Part shown: positions 12,193 to 21,960 of the stretch, one piece after another | Numbering within the stretch: the first letter of the stretch is position 1 | How the letters are laid out: each line of letters opens with the position of its first letter | Source of the DNA: Beroe ovata | Lineage: Eukaryota; Ctenophora; Nuda; Beroida; Beroidae | Direction of reading: 5' to 3' | DNA: 64,000 bases | Assembly: GCA_946803715.1 (NCBI GenBank) | Contig: CAMPET010000199.1 | Location: forward strand, 26,818 to 90,817 | Position numbers and translations under genes: made by a program | Notes under the pieces: model-generated | Database searches by the model: none | Told to the model about the DNA's origin: nothing | The model's input: only the letters and a program-made list of their open reading frames with translations

Positions 12193-12760
12193 AATAATGA
12201 TCATACATTAAACTTGACAACACTACTCTGCATAAATCGAATTTGAGATTCATGCCTAGGCACACTTCCCTCCAGCGAAAGGCTGGAGAAACTTAAGCTC
12301 ACCACCTTGGCAGAGCAAAGATTACGTCGATCGATGATAGACCCTGTTGAGAATTTCGTCTTGCTTCGCGGCTTGCATCAGCGGTCTAGCATCGCCAGAC
12401 AAATTACAATTTTATAATATTGTTTATTAAAATGATCATACATTAAACTTGACAACACTACTCTGCATAAATCGAATTTGAGATTCGTGCCTAGGCACAC
12501 TTCCCTACAGCGAAAGGCTGGAGAAACTTAAGCTCACCACCTTGGCAGAGCGAAGATTACCTGGAGATCTAATTGAAACCTTCAAGATTGTCAATAATAA
12601 GGTAAATTATGGTCAGAATTTATTTAAACTTGGAAGAAGCAGAAGAAACCTCTTAATCTCTAGGAAACCTCTTTGCAGGGCGAATAATGTTAGAAGAATT
12701 GATGAAAATTTTATTTCTGAGAGAGTTAAAGTTGGAACGATTTGCCCCTTTATGTTAGGA
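12193..12760 (+). pseudogene. Non-LTR retrotransposon C-terminal fragment, partly duplicated
   Basis: The frame from about 12508 to 12796 reads ERLEKLKLTTLAERRLPGDL, then IETFKIVNNK. This is the typical tail just after the reverse-transcriptase domain of CR1/jockey-like LINEs (pattern RLxxLxLxxLxxRRxxGDLIxxFKI). An earlier broken copy of the same start lies at 12261-12330, and the 65 bp before each copy are also duplicated (12195-12260 and 12431-12495). No catalytic RT domain remains. The element is a 5'-truncated, dead copy. Confidence 0.7.
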
Positions 12761-13041
12761 GTTCCTCTACTGTTGATATGTTTCAGATCAATTTAGAATT
12801 ATATAAGAAGACAACTAAGACCATCAGTCCTAATCATTATTGGTATGTGTCCATGCTAGTATTACAGAAAATTGAAGGTCCTACCTACTTTTTTTGGATT
12901 CATTGGACACCTGAGTTTGAAGGTGGCGTTTTTCAAATGGCTGCGAATGTTTCTTTTCAGTGTTTTAGAGAATTGAGATGGTTGAATACCATTATCCTTT
13001 TATTTATTTATTTATTTATGATTATGATTCATGACGGCTCT

Positions 13042-13381
13042 TACTAAATCCATTGCCTTAATTTTATCACATGACTTTGGTTTTTTCTGTTTCCTGACCC
13101 AGCCCAAACCCTAACCCACCCGATAATTCCAAACCCTGACCCTAATCCCAACCCTAACCCTGACCCAAACCCTAACCCAAGGGTTTAAAACGTGATTAAG
13201 TGGAGAAATGTCTGGTCATGTGACCAAATCCGTTTTTTGCCCATAACTCGCCAGGGAAGCATTTTTACTCACATGGGGTGATTCTGAATCAGTGCCTAAA
13301 GAATATGTCGATTCATGTCTGTTTTACCTGAAAAGAGACAAAAAAAGGAATTTTCAAAAAATTAGGGCGATGAATTTAGTA
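13042..13381. mobile_element. MITE with TTAGGGCGATGAATTTAGTA ends and telomere-like core
   Basis: About 340 bp. The left end reads TACTAAATCCATTGCCTTAA and the right end TTAGGGCGATGAATTTAGTA, which are inverted repeats of each other. A shorter relative lies at 49818-49928 and a partial one at about 38095-38145. The interior holds degenerate CCCTAA repeats (separate entry). No coding capacity; likely moved by a transposase encoded elsewhere. Confidence 0.7.
13101..13183. repeat. Degenerate interstitial telomere-like repeat (AACCCTAACCC)
   Basis: Runs of AAACCCTAACCC, AACCCTGACCC and AATCCCAACCC, related to the (TTAGGG)n telomere repeat of animals but heavily mutated. They sit inside the MITE at 13042-13381. 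Confidence 0.75.
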
Positions 13382-13857
13382 TGACTTATGAGTGATTCAT
13401 GACAGATGAATTGAAATATTACAACGGATCAATGCTTTTTTTTGCTACAGCGGCTACAGCAGTTTATTACAACACTACTGCTCCTGCTTAGGGGGTAGGT
13501 TTAAACCTTCAAGTGATATGATTAACATTAAGTCAGAAGCTTTCTAAAACCATGTTATTATCGTCTTCAGCTGAAGATGGAGGGTGAGAGGATGCTTATA
13601 AATGGTGTCAGGGAGTGGGAGTGTTCAGTGTGGTCAGGTGACGTGAAAATCAATTACAATATCACAAGTAACACAAAACAAGAAAAGTGGTGTCAGTATT
13701 TGGAGAAGATGATTTCTGGGTCAGTTGTGCAGAAGGAGGAAGAGATCCTAGGAAGAATGGAGTTCAACAGTAAGCTGCAATTGGGAGTGCTGTCAGTTCT
13801 GTTCATAGAGGTTTTTCTTGTTGTAATGGCAGCTTGTTCTCTCAGGTCTAGGTATTA

Positions 13858-14790
13858 GGTAAGAGCAGGAGGGGAGGGCTTTGAGGATCTTGATGTTGTT
13901 CCAGGCGATGTTGTGTCCCGTGGTGATGGAGTGAAGGGCAGGGGCAGACTTCACTGTCTGTGGTGTTGTCAACAGCGTTATTCAGTCTGCAGCATTTCTC
14001 ATGTTCTTTCATTATGTCGAGGAAGGGGCGGTAGGTACTAGGTCTGTCCGTTGTATTTGGCGGTGCAGTTGAGGCAGCTGATCTCATAGATAGTGTGAGG
14101 GGACTGGGAGGAGGGAGGAGAAGTCTTGGTCTTGGTGAGGAGGTTTCGGAGGGAGGCGTTGGAGGAGAAGGTGACATCGATGTTGTGGTCATTGAGGATC
14201 TTCTTGATAGGTTTGGATAGGTTGAAGGGGAAGGGGTGGAATGTTTTTACGGAGGAATGAGGTTGGATGGCCCTGATGAAGGCAGCAAGGGATTGTTGAA
14301 CAGGTGGGTTTGTTGAACTGTCATGATGGATGAGGGGTGGAGGGAATCCATTCTGATGGAGGGTGTGTCCTATGGTCTGGAGTTCAGCCTCGAGATGTTG
14401 AGGAGAGCAGAGGTTGTGGGCACGTCGCATGAGGGATCTGATGACACTGTCCTTGGAGAAAGCCGTAGTGGAGGAGTGGTAGCGGGGGTAAATGTTGATT
14501 TGGGTGGGCTCCTGTAGACAGATGTTGACTTGTCAGGATGGATGAGAACGTCAAGGAATAGGATAGCGCCGTCGGGAGAGGGGTGTTCCAGGGTGAAGGT
14601 CGTCAGTGAGGGAGTTGATGAAGTTGAGGAAGGAGTCTGTGTGTTTTCTGTCACTGAACAATCCAAGACCAGCGTCAACAAAGTGGCAGTAGGAGTGAGG
14701 AGGGTCAGGAGAGGTGGAGAGGGCGAGATCCTCGACTTCTGCTACCCAGATTTCAGCTAGCTGGACTGTGAGTGGAGAGCCCTATTTCTT
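13858..14790 (-). pseudogene. Penelope-like element remnant (RT C-terminus plus GIY-YIG)
   Basis: Conceptual translation from about 14790 down to 13858 needs frameshifts. It shows GSPLTVQLAEIWV (normally GSPLSPVLANIFM), then HFVDAG where active PLE reverse transcriptases have RYVDDT, then the LFLDVLIHPDKSTSVYRSPP block (usual FLDVLV...SVYRKP), and finally a GIY-YIG-like segment IYEISCLNCTAKYNGQT with a downstream EH. The second catalytic Asp is replaced by Ala and everything upstream of RT motif C is missing, so the copy is dead. It ends within about 60 bp of the HORMAD start codon, so it forms part of that gene's upstream region. Confidence 0.75.
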
Positions 14791-14846
14791 ATCAAAGTTC
14801 ATGACACCCATTTTAAAACGACCACATACTTTCCTACTAGCAAGTA

Positions 14847-17437
14847 ATGGCAACAGCAGTGTGTCATCGTCAAGAAGTTGGAACTTGGCAGTCTATATTC
14901 CCAACAGATCAACTTACAGAACAAAAATCTGCATTTTTTGTGAAAAAACTATTGGCAGTATCAGTGTCATATCTGACATATCTCCGTAATATATTTCCAG
15001 GTGATTTGAGATCATCTAACATTCAATTCATGCTCATCTTTGGCTTTTTCTCCTATGCTTGCCATTTCACTGCTGATATATCATTGGCAATTGTTTATGT
15101 TATGTTGATTTAGAAGATCCTACTTTTCAGAAAATGCTTATGGTGACAGAACATTGGAAGATTTGGAGCTTAAAATATTACAAGACAGTAGCACTTGTCC
15201 TGGAGCTAACAAAGTATGTCAATGGGTCAGGAGCTGCTTTGAAGCCCTTGATAAGAAATTTCTCAACTCCCTTGTTTTAGGACTTTATGTGGATCCCTCA
15301 GACTCAAACACCCTTTTAGAATCATACAGGTATTAACTCTTTATAAGTTCAACTCTGTACAAGCATGAATGAATGTAAATCATAGGTGAATGCTTTATAA
15401 TGACCATAATAGTTTCAAGTTCAACTATGAAGAAGGGATAGACATTTACCACAATGAAAAGAAGATTTTGACGAGTGATACCAAGGATACTAAGAAGGCG
15501 ACAACCACATTACTAAGAACTATACTTGTGCTAACACAGGTTAAGAACATTCGACACTTTAGGATCAACACAGCACTTTCAAGCAGATTTGAAATCATCA
15601 AATCTGCCTTTCAAGCAGATTTGAAAGGCAGATTCGCTCTATGAAATGATATTACGACTTCAAATTTTTCATTGGGCGCACAATTACAACACTTTTCAGG
15701 GCCTAAAACCATTGCCTGACAATGTGATGCTCACAATGAAGCTTTACTTCAACGATGATATTACCCCACCGGATTACCATCCTCCTGGCTTCATGGAAGG
15801 AAAGTCTGAAGACTTCATGTATGAAGATGAGACTGTAAACATCAAGGTATCCACTTTTCAGAATCTGATTTTGGTGAAGTTTTGGTGAAGTTACAATCAA
15901 CTTCTGTTTATAGTTTTTCTGTTTATAGTTCTGTTCATAGATCCGTTCTACTGTTTTATTCACGTGATTGTGACAGGTAGGGGAAGTCAGCACCAAATAC
16001 CATTCTGTAAAGATGAGGATCAGAACCAAGTGTCACAACTTTGAATTGAGTCCTGATGCCAAGGAGATCGTAGCACAGCTCACTGACGGAAGTCAGGAGG
16101 GAGAAGAGGACAGTACAGAGAAGGTGGCTGCATCTCCCGCTGAGACTGTAGTTACTACTGCAACCACACCCAAAACACAGCCGGGAAGTTATGATGTACG
16201 TCTACTACTGTCCGGTACTATCATAGTGCTCATGATTATTACCGAGTTGTACCGGGTAGATAGAAGAACCGGGTAGTAGCACTATTATAGTGCTCATGAT
16301 GTTGTTGTTGCTATGGTGACCAGGATATAACCCAACGATCTCTTCAGGTGGAGTGTATTTGTGGTAGCTCTATTGAGGATGGCATGTTGATCATGTGTGT
16401 CACATGTGAGAAGTGGTCCCATGCCCTCTGCTACAGGATCATAGACTCCAATGCTGTTCCCGATACACATAGCTGTGTTTCGTGCCCAGGTACATTGTGC
16501 AAGCTCTTTTTGCAAGCTCTTTTTCGGTTACATTTATTAACTTATCATCATCGTTATTTGACTGAAAAGTGAACTTTCCCACACAATCTGATTTTAATTA
16601 TTATTGAACAGGTCGGTGCACTGATATCACTCTTACAAAGTTAGATAAGATAACTGCCCAAGCTACAGCTCTCTGGAGACGGGCATTGTTCACACTGACT
16701 GAGGTTTTCTAGAAATGTGCTATCTTTTATTAGATCAATTTGACATTAGATTAATTTGACATATTCTTATCACATGATAAGACATCCATAATAATTGAAA
16801 ATTCGTTTTCCCATTATTATAAACCCTGAGTGATTTCACGATAATACCCAGTGCGTGAGAATGAGTCTCAGCCATGTAATTTCACAACTGTTTGCAGGTG
16901 AAAAGAGTCAAGGAACCTGAACTAGCCCAAAGACTGGATATTGATATTGAGGTAGCTAAGCGCCTGATGAACCGACTCCTATCTGAAAGGTAGACATCTC
17001 AGATCTAACTCTCGATCAAATAGTTTTCTCATAGGTTTACTGCAGCCCAGGTGTAGATTTATAATGCTCATCATTTGTTTCACAGGTTTATCAAAGCTCC
17101 CGCAAAGAACGCATCACGGTTCGGATACATCGTGAACAAGAAAGACATCACAACACGCGGATTCCAGCAGTATTTCACGTCTCCTGTAGCTGGCGAGAAC
17201 TCACAAAGTCTACCCGAGAGTTCCTCCCTGAGTCTGGGTCTCAACTCTCAGAGTCACGAGTACAGCAGTCAGGACATGGTCAACGACACGGCTAGTCTCG
17301 TGATAGGGAGAGGGGAGAAGAGAAAGAGAGTGGAGGATGATAATGGGGAGACATTTGATTTGGCAAGTAGCCAGAGCTGGACCAAGTCGGGGAAAAAACT
17401 CAGGTCCTCTGAAATACGGACCCCTGTCCGGTTATGA
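14847..17437 (+). CDS. HORMAD1-like: Meiotic chromosome-axis HORMA protein (HORMAD1/Hop1 family) with PHD finger and winged-helix-like region
   Basis: Nine exons: 14847-15000, 15131-15329, 15413-15539, 15700-15846, 15977-16195, 16348-16489, 16612-16703, 16898-16989, 17086-17437. Phases close throughout, giving about 507 residues. The HORMA domain carries LLAVSVSYLTYLRNIFP, then LPDNVMLTMKLYFNDDITPP and DYHPPGF, close to HORMAD1. Exon 6 encodes a complete C4HC3 PHD finger (CICG...CVTCEKWSHALC...CVSC). Exons 7-9 encode a helical segment (VKEPELAQRLDIDIEVAKRL) ending in a basic wing-like strand, fitting a winged helix. The C-terminal tail is Ser-rich with a KRKR basic cluster. In the family the protein loads on meiotic axes and promotes double-strand breaks and homolog bias; PHD plus winged helix forms a chromatin-binding region in yeast Hop1. 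Function is inferred from homology. Confidence 0.9.
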
Positions 17438-17606
17438 TGGGATTTGGGGGGGTGAAGTATGCTAGGTCGGGGGGCCTGAGTCTTGTAGTATCAGATAGTG
17501 GACAGGTGAATGTCGATTAGAACTATTGTATAATGTATATTTTCATGAGTGGGTGCCTTATCATAATCAATCTATCTTGTAATCATAATCAATATATCTT
17601 GTAATA

Positions 17607-18212
17607 TATCGTGTAATCGGGTATATTTATATCGATTGTTCACGAGTTACTCTTGATTTCCAAATTAAAGTTTGATACTTTAAATCTATGTTATGATGTT
17701 TAATTTCATATTGAAATTTATTTCTAATGAATTGTTCTGTTAAAATTTCAACATTTGGAGAGGGGTTATTTTTAAGAGTCGCATAGTTACTACGAATTCG
17801 AAGGAAATTTCTGGTATTCCTCTGATTGCGAACTCAGACAATGAAACAGTATTTAGTTTATAAATAAATCAGTATTTAGTTTATTCTATTTTTAACCTTC
17901 TAGATTTAACCATGATGATGAAGATGATGTTGTACATTGAAAGTATTTTCTCCAATTAAAGTCTAACCACTGTTTCATTGTCTGAGTTCGCAATCAGAGG
18001 AATACCAGAAATTTCCTTCGAATTCGTAGTAACTATGCGACTCTTAAAAATAACCCCTCTCCAAATGTTGAAATTTTAACAGAACAATTCATTAGAAATA
18101 AATTTCAATATGAAATTAAACATCATAACATAGATTTAAAGTATCAAACTTTAATTTGGAAATCAAGAGTAACTCGTGAACAATCGATATAAATATACCC
18201 GATTACACGATA
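17607..18212. repeat. Perfect inverted repeat, two 244-bp arms with 118-bp spacer
   Basis: 17607-17850 and 17969-18212 read as exact reverse complements. The right arm stops directly at the single N at 18213. A diverged third copy of the left arm, in direct orientation, lies at about 19021-19152. Either a fold-back element or a chimeric read or contig join. Confidence 0.85.
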
Positions 18213-18213
18213 N

Positions 18214-18854
18214 CAACCACCTCACCTGAGCAATGTTATAGGTTAACATGCGGGTTAACATGTTATAGGTCAACTTGCGGGGTCAACATATTGATACGAG
18301 AAATTAGAGTTTACCGCAACTATGATTACAATAACAAGTAAAAGCTTTGAACATCAAGTTCCAATTACAAGTGGAAAATCGTCAGCTCCCTAAGAATACC
18401 ATCAGTTCCGGTCATATCATCAGTTTTGAACCAACTCTAGATTGAGAGAACAACGAGTCTTGTGATACTCACCGCCTTCGTAGTTTTTCCATATCAGATC
18501 CACATCCTCTCCGTGTTTATTACGAAACTGCACGATGTACTTGATCTGGCCTCGGCTCGACTTTGCCCGATTAGCCTTGATTTCATTCGCTAGAACGAAT
18601 CGGATTTCAGAAAAAAATTGTACTGCCAAATGTATAATGTACTGCCAAATGTATAATGTACTGCCAAATCTACTGTATAATGTTTCGAATGATCGCTGCA
18701 TCTATACCTAGTACTAATCATCTGCAATTTTAGATACCTTTCTGTTTTTTGGACAGTTCTTCCTCAGTCGCGTCATCAGAAACTGCAGCTATCTTGTGTC
18801 CAGAACCGCCCATTTTTGGGAAAGTTTTCACTATGTCCAACATTTCCTGCACCT
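18214..18854. pseudogene. Partial duplicate of TIR-VHL gene exons 4-5, bounded by Ns
   Basis: Close copy of 19646-20244, including exon 5 (about 18495-18655, minus strand) and most of exon 4 (about 18740-18854), broken at the N at 18855. Indels separate the two copies around the TGTATAATGTACTGCCAAA tandem motif at 18628-18680. It lacks all TIR exons, so it cannot encode the whole protein; likely the second allele. Confidence 0.75.
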
Positions 18855-18855
18855 N

Positions 18856-19152
18856 AAGGATACTAGGTCAGGTTGGGCCTGAGTCTTGTAGTATCAGATA
18901 GTGGACAGGTGAATGTTGACTAGAACTATTGTATAATGAATATTTTAATGATTGGGTGCCTTATCATAATCAATCTATCTTGTAATCATAATCAATACAT
19001 CTTGTGATGCACCTTGTAATCGGGTATATTTATATTGATTATTCACCAGTTACTCTTGATTTCCAAATTAAAGTTTGATACTTTGAATTTATGTTATGAT
19101 GTTAAATTTCATATTGAAATTTATTTCTAATAAATTGTTCTGTTAAAATTTC
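18856..19152. repeat. Duplicate of the region downstream of the HORMAD gene
   Basis: Copy of about 17455-17745 with scattered substitutions and small indels, beginning directly after the N at 18855. The following 19153-19457 holds AT-rich sequence with no recognised gene. Confidence 0.8.
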
Positions 19153-19457
19153 GTTTTGTTAATATCCATGAACAAAGAGCGTTGTTCGGTGAAGCAGTAA
19201 AATACACAGGTTTTGTTAAATGTTAATATCAAATGTTCAATTAACTCATTGTATGACTGAATCTATCTTTTAATTTGCTCCTGCGGTAGTAATAAAAATC
19301 ACAATTTACATACTTTCATGAAAGACACCAATGAACACTGAGTAGCAAATTATGATTGCGTTACTGTACTCTCATATGGAAACGTTTTTCGCATCGCAAA
19401 CTACTGCAGCTCATTACTAGTATAACTCACTGCCCCAGTTTGTTTACACGCACATTT

Positions 19458-21127
19458 TTACACAATATCCACCACAATTTCCCCATCAGGAGGCGCCCCA
19501 AAGTCCATCCCCTCGAACACGACTTTATTCCGATTTCCCGTCCGGAAATGACAGACTCGCTCCGTAATGACGTCACGAGCGATGAAGGGATGCGTGTAGA
19601 ACGAGGATTCGCGGTGTGACCGCCCGTTTTCCAATCCTTGGTGGACAACCACCTCACCTGAGCAATGTTATAGGTCGACATGCGGGGTCAACATATTGAT
19701 ACGAGAAATTAGAGTTTACCGCAACTATGATAACAATAACAAGTAAAAACTTTGAACATTAAGTTCTAACTACGAGTGGAAAATCGTCAGCTCCCAAAGA
19801 ATACCATCAGTTCCGGCCATATTATCAGTTTTGAACCAATGCTCGATTGAGAGAACACAAACAACGAGTCTTGTGATACTCACCGCCTTCGTAGTTTTTC
19901 CATATCAGATCCACATCCTCTCCGTGTTTATTACGAAACTGCACGATGTACTTGATCTGGCCTCGGCTCGACTTTGCCCGATTAGCTTTGATCTCATTCG
20001 CTAGAACGAATCGGATTTCAGAAAAAATTGTGCTGCCAAATGTATAATGTACTGCCAAATGTACTGTATAATGTTTCGAATGATCGCTGCATCTATACCT
20101 AGTACTAATCATCTGCAATTTTAGATACCTTTCTGTTTTTTGGACAGTTCTTCCTCAGTCGCGTCATCAGAAACTGCAGCTATCTTGTGTCCAGAACCGC
20201 CCATTTTTGGGAAAGTTTTCACTATGTCCAACATTTCCTGCACCTGGAGGAATTGTATTGAGAATATTAATCCTATCAGAGTTGCCTTTCATCACATATG
20301 AAATAGGAATTTTGACACTTCTTGGAGCTACAGCTACCTTTCCGTTTAGATAAACAGGGTCGTTAACATTGCCGGTGAGATTGAGATACAGCTTATTTCC
20401 CAGTTGTAGCCCAATGACCCCCTTCCAATCTCTAGTATTAGTCATGCAGCTATCCATCACTACAGCCAATATGTTGTCACTGCCCAAGACGCGAACTGAG
20501 ATATATGGGGTTTATGGGATACACAAAACACAACTAAATTTCGCACAGTGAATTCTTTGAGACATCGAAAAGCTCCAGGATTAAAGGTATTTTTGGGCAA
20601 TATTTTCTTGATTTTATACCAAGACTCTCTACTATGAAACATCTCTTTAACCTTGCCATGATATATACCTGCATGGTTGAACTCAAGCTTGCAGTTATCA
20701 CTGGAATTGTCTCCGATAACTTTGTTCATGTAGTTCTTTGTAATGAAGACTAGGGCAACCTGAAGTGTTTACGAAACGTGAGGTGATGAACATGGCACTT
20801 GTTAACATATATTTGGAGTGATTGTCCCTAGCCACGAATTTTCCCATGCTCAAAGACTGCAAATGATAAAGGACATGGGGGCCAAAGCTCCTGGGAGAAT
20901 TTTGCGGAAGCCCATCACCATCCCATTCTAACGTGTGAAGTGAGTACCTTGGTCCCCTCGATTCCCTCTGACATCTGATCCATGAGGTCCCCCGTCAACT
21001 TTTCCTTGTCGTACCAAGTGGAGAAGCCCATCTCCTTGAGTGCCTCGTTAACTTGTCCCACGCGATCGTGGGTGTTCCGTCCCACTTCGTCCGTTCCCCA
21101 GTCATGGGACAGGAAGAAGTCTGTCAT
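19458..21127 (-). CDS. TIR-domain protein with C-terminal VHL-beta-like domain
   Basis: Six exons on the minus strand: 21127-20948, 20759-20669, 20495-20338, 20243-20129, about 20063-19884 (20051 is an equally valid start) and 19657-19458. Phases close to give about 307 residues. The N-terminal TIR domain has FFLSHDWGTDE, GFSTWYDKEKLTGD (BB-loop region), VALVFITKNY and NCKLEF, whose Glu fits the catalytic NADase position of TIR enzymes. It ends with GVIGLQLGNKLYLNL. After a charged linker, QIKYIVQF...VDLIWKNYEG...YTHPFIARD...VFEG resembles the pVHL beta domain (W-x-N-x-x-G followed by THPW-x-x-RD). No membrane segment or signal peptide is seen, so it is probably cytosolic. Role inferred: immune or stress signalling or NAD cleavage coupled to a ligand- or protein-binding beta domain. 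Confidence 0.75.
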
Positions 21128-21214
21128 ACTACATATAGTGGAATCATGTGACGTGGTTAATAAGTTATTTCCATAGAAAACCGGAAAGTGGTATAATTAG
21201 GGAAGTGTTACAAC

Positions 21215-21960
21215 TGATATGAATCACCTGTCAATGATAATCTGAACAACTTCTTAACCTAGCGCTCGAGTTGTCAAGTTAGCAAGGTGCTCAAATGAAG
21301 TACGAAAACGTCACAATTTACAACTCAAGGAAACAAATTCACAACTTATAAATCACAAGCAGACAACTGAATCAACTGGTGATGATAATCTCAATCCGAA
21401 CAACTTCTTAGCCTAGCGCTAGAGTTGTCAAGTAAGCAAGTAATGAAGTATAAAAAAATAAGTATAAAAAAATAATGAAGTATATAAAAACGTCACAATT
21501 CACAACTCAATGTGGTAAGCAAGCAAACAACTTCACAAACGTAGCTATATCTTGTAGAGTGAAAGAGAGAGAGAGCAAATACAAGCGAGCTAATGGTGTA
21601 TTATTAACGACTTAGGAGAGCCACAGAGAACAATTTCTCGCCTTGTAGGTATACATATGGATGACCTCGCATATCTATTTACACAATCGAGCAATGTATA
21701 GTACTATAGTAGATACTAGATATGTCCATTCTGCATGAGCTGACACATCACCCTTGTAAAGTGTATATCTTGTATATATATCTTACATCAGATGTAAGTC
21801 ACAGTTTTTAGCAGATTCTGGCAATCAAAATTGGGAGCTCAATTTCTCGCCTCGTAGGTATACATGATGGGTAAATACATGTTTACATATGGATGACCTC
21901 ACATGCCTATTTACACAATAGAGCAATGTAATATGAGCTGCCACATCGTACACGCATGAG
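21215..21960. repeat. Locally duplicated AT-rich region upstream of the TIR gene
   Basis: Two pairs of direct duplicates: about 21235-21360 with 21395-21540 (sharing AACAACTTCTTA...CCTAGCGCT and ACGTCACAATT) and about 21628-21700 with 21842-21930 (sharing ATTTCTCGCC and GTAGGTATACAT). No coding exon recognised; probably promoter-side sequence of the TIR gene. Confidence 0.65.

Noticed and set aside
13848-14681. Several Pro/Ser-rich ORFs as independent proteins
   Set aside because: Together they are frames of one broken Penelope-like element.
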